Assembly (NCBI RefSeq): GCF_001571365.1 | Contig: NZ_BCTQ01000057.1 | Coordinates: 1 to 32,517 of the forward strand | Direction of reading: 5' to 3' | DNA length: 32,517 bases | DNA from: Achromobacter denitrificans NBRC 15125 | Lineage (GTDB): Bacteria > Pseudomonadota > Gammaproteobacteria > Burkholderiales > Burkholderiaceae_B | Part shown: positions 31,521 through 32,517 of the stretch, one piece after another | Position numbering within the stretch: the stretch's first letter is position 1 | Layout of the letters: each line of letters starts with the position of its first letter | Notes under the pieces: model-generated | What the model was told of the DNA's origin: nothing | Database searches by the model: none | The model's input: the letters and a program-made list of their open reading frames with translations, nothing else | Made by a program: the position numbers and the translations under genes

Positions 31521-32513
31521 ATGACGCAAGCCCGCAAGTTCCGGGTCGGCCAGCTGCTACGCGGCCTGTGCCTGAGTCTGGCCGCGATCCTGCCCGCCGC
31601 CGCCCATGCCGACTGGCCTGACCGCCCCATCCATATGGTCGTGCCCTTCCCGCCCGGGTCCTCGCCGGACATCCTGGCGCGCACGATTTCGGAGCCGCTG
31701 TCGCAGGCCCTGGGCCAGCCCATCGTCATCGACAACAAGCCGGGCGCCGGCGGCAACATCGGCACCCGCATGGTGTCGCAGGCCAAGCCGGACGGCTATA
31801 CCCTGCTCTATACGATCAACGGCCCGCTGGTCACCGCCCCCACGCTGTACAAGAAGACCCTGGGCTACGACCCGCTGCGCGACCTGGCGCCCGTCTCACT
31901 GGTGGGCACCAGCCCCAACGTGCTGGTGGTGCCCGCCAGCCTGCAGGTCGATAACGTCAAGGATTTCGTCGCGCTGGTGAAAAAGCGCGGCAATTCGCTG
32001 AACTACGGTTCCGTGGGTCCGGGCAGCTCGGCCCACCTGGCGATGGAAATGTTCAAGGAAAGCGCCGGCGTCGACCTGGCGCACATCCCCTATTCCGGCT
32101 TCCCGCAGGTCATCACCGCCATCATCGGCGGCGACGTCCAGGCGGGATTCATGGTGCCCGCGATCGCCGTGCCCCAGGCGCGCGACGGCAAGGTGAAGCT
32201 GCTGGCCGTGACCAGCCTGCAGCCCAGCGACGCCCTGCCCGGCGTTCCGACCATGGCCTCCCAGGGCTACCCGGACTTCGAGGCCATCTCGTGGAACGCG
32301 GTGCTGGTCCCGGCCGGCACGCCCACGCCCATCGTCGAGCGGCTCAACAGCGAACTGGCCCGCATCATCGACAGCGAAGCCGTGCGCAAGCAACTGGCGC
32401 TGCAATACTTCACGCCCGCGCCGTCCACGCCCGAAGCGCTGACCGCCCGCATCAAGAACGAAAAAGCGCGCTGGGACCAGGTCATCGAAAAGCTGAACCT
32501 GTCGCTGGATTGA
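31521..32513 (+). CDS. Bug/TctC-family periplasmic solute-binding protein (third, divergent)
   Basis: This 330-residue secreted binding protein has a signal peptide ending near AAAHA, then WPDRPIHMVVPFPPGSSPDILAR. It also has IVIDNKPGAGGNIGTR, GYTLLYTINGPLV, NYGSVGPGSSAHLAMEMFK and AGTPTPIVERLN. It is clearly of the same family as the other two Bug proteins but much less similar to them than they are to each other, for example GSSPD where they have GQTTD in the ligand loop. It therefore probably binds a different solute. GAGGAGAC precedes the ATG. It follows gpsA by 42 bp but has no functional link to it. The stop codon lies four bases before the window end. Confidence 0.92.
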   Translation: MTQARKFRVGQLLRGLCLSLAAILPAAAHADWPDRPIHMVVPFPPGSSPDILARTISEPLSQALGQPIVIDNKPGAGGNIGTRMVSQAKPDGYTLLYTINGPLVTAPTLYKKTLGYDPLRDLAPVSLVGTSPNVLVVPASLQVDNVKDFVALVKKRGNSLNYGSVGPGSSAHLAMEMFKESAGVDLAHIPYSGFPQVITAIIGGDVQAGFMVPAIAVPQARDGKVKLLAVTSLQPSDALPGVPTMASQGYPDFEAISWNAVLVPAGTPTPIVERLNSELARIIDSEAVRKQLALQYFTPAPSTPEALTARIKNEKARWDQVIEKLNLSLD

Positions 32514-32517
32514 GCGC

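Overview
GC-rich 32.5-kb chromosomal segment that looks like a betaproteobacterium of the Alcaligenaceae (Bordetella/Achromobacter type). The support is three Bug/TctC-family periplasmic binding proteins, the block ispB | rplU-rpmA-obg-proB with a tRNA-Pro gene, the block ctpA-envC-gpmA | rhodanese-grxC-secB-gpsA, and a TPP-riboswitch-controlled thiC. The genus is inferred from gene content and style, not from a database search.

Region 1 (1-11.5 kb) is an accessory catabolic island. It begins just after the last codons of an etfA-like gene and a broken sulfatase remnant. A Bug gene (496-1458, +) faces a tight six-gene minus-strand operon (8588 to 1497): class III CoA-transferase, enoyl-CoA hydratase, HMG-CoA-lyase-like enzyme, acyl-CoA dehydrogenase, MmgE/PrpD protein and acyl-CoA synthetase. 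A HutC-type GntR regulator diverges from the operon and is followed by a second Bug gene closely related to the first, then by an FAH-family hydrolase. The best regulatory signal in the window is here. Two copies of a motif close to AATGTACGTACATT, with centres exactly 35 bp apart, occur both in front of the first Bug gene (407-455) and in the GntR/operon divergent region (8641-8689). This predicts one regulon controlling both ends of the island. The enzyme set suggests uptake and CoA-dependent breakdown of an organic acid, possibly a methyl-branched dicarboxylate; that substrate is inference.

Region 2 (11.5-20.7 kb) is mostly housekeeping. It holds tRNA-Pro(CGG) with its terminator, ispB, a strong sigma70 promoter with a 255-nt leader in front of rplU-rpmA, then obg and proB. 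Next come an orphan OmpR-like regulator without its phosphoacceptor Asp, divergent from an XRE-type regulator, a lone SecD-P1-head-like lipoprotein, and thiC behind a TPP riboswitch.

Region 3 (20.5-24.2 kb) holds a palindromic intergenic repeat, a GlcD-type FAD oxidase translationally coupled to an FCD-type GntR regulator that may be leaderless, and a membrane diguanylate cyclase.

Region 4 (24.2-32.5 kb) is a minus-strand run gpmA-envC-ctpA-moeB/thiF-like. Divergent from it are rhodanese, grxC, secB, gpsA (whose start codon lies in a duplicated repeat unit) and a third Bug gene. No phage, insertion sequence, CRISPR array or defence system was seen.
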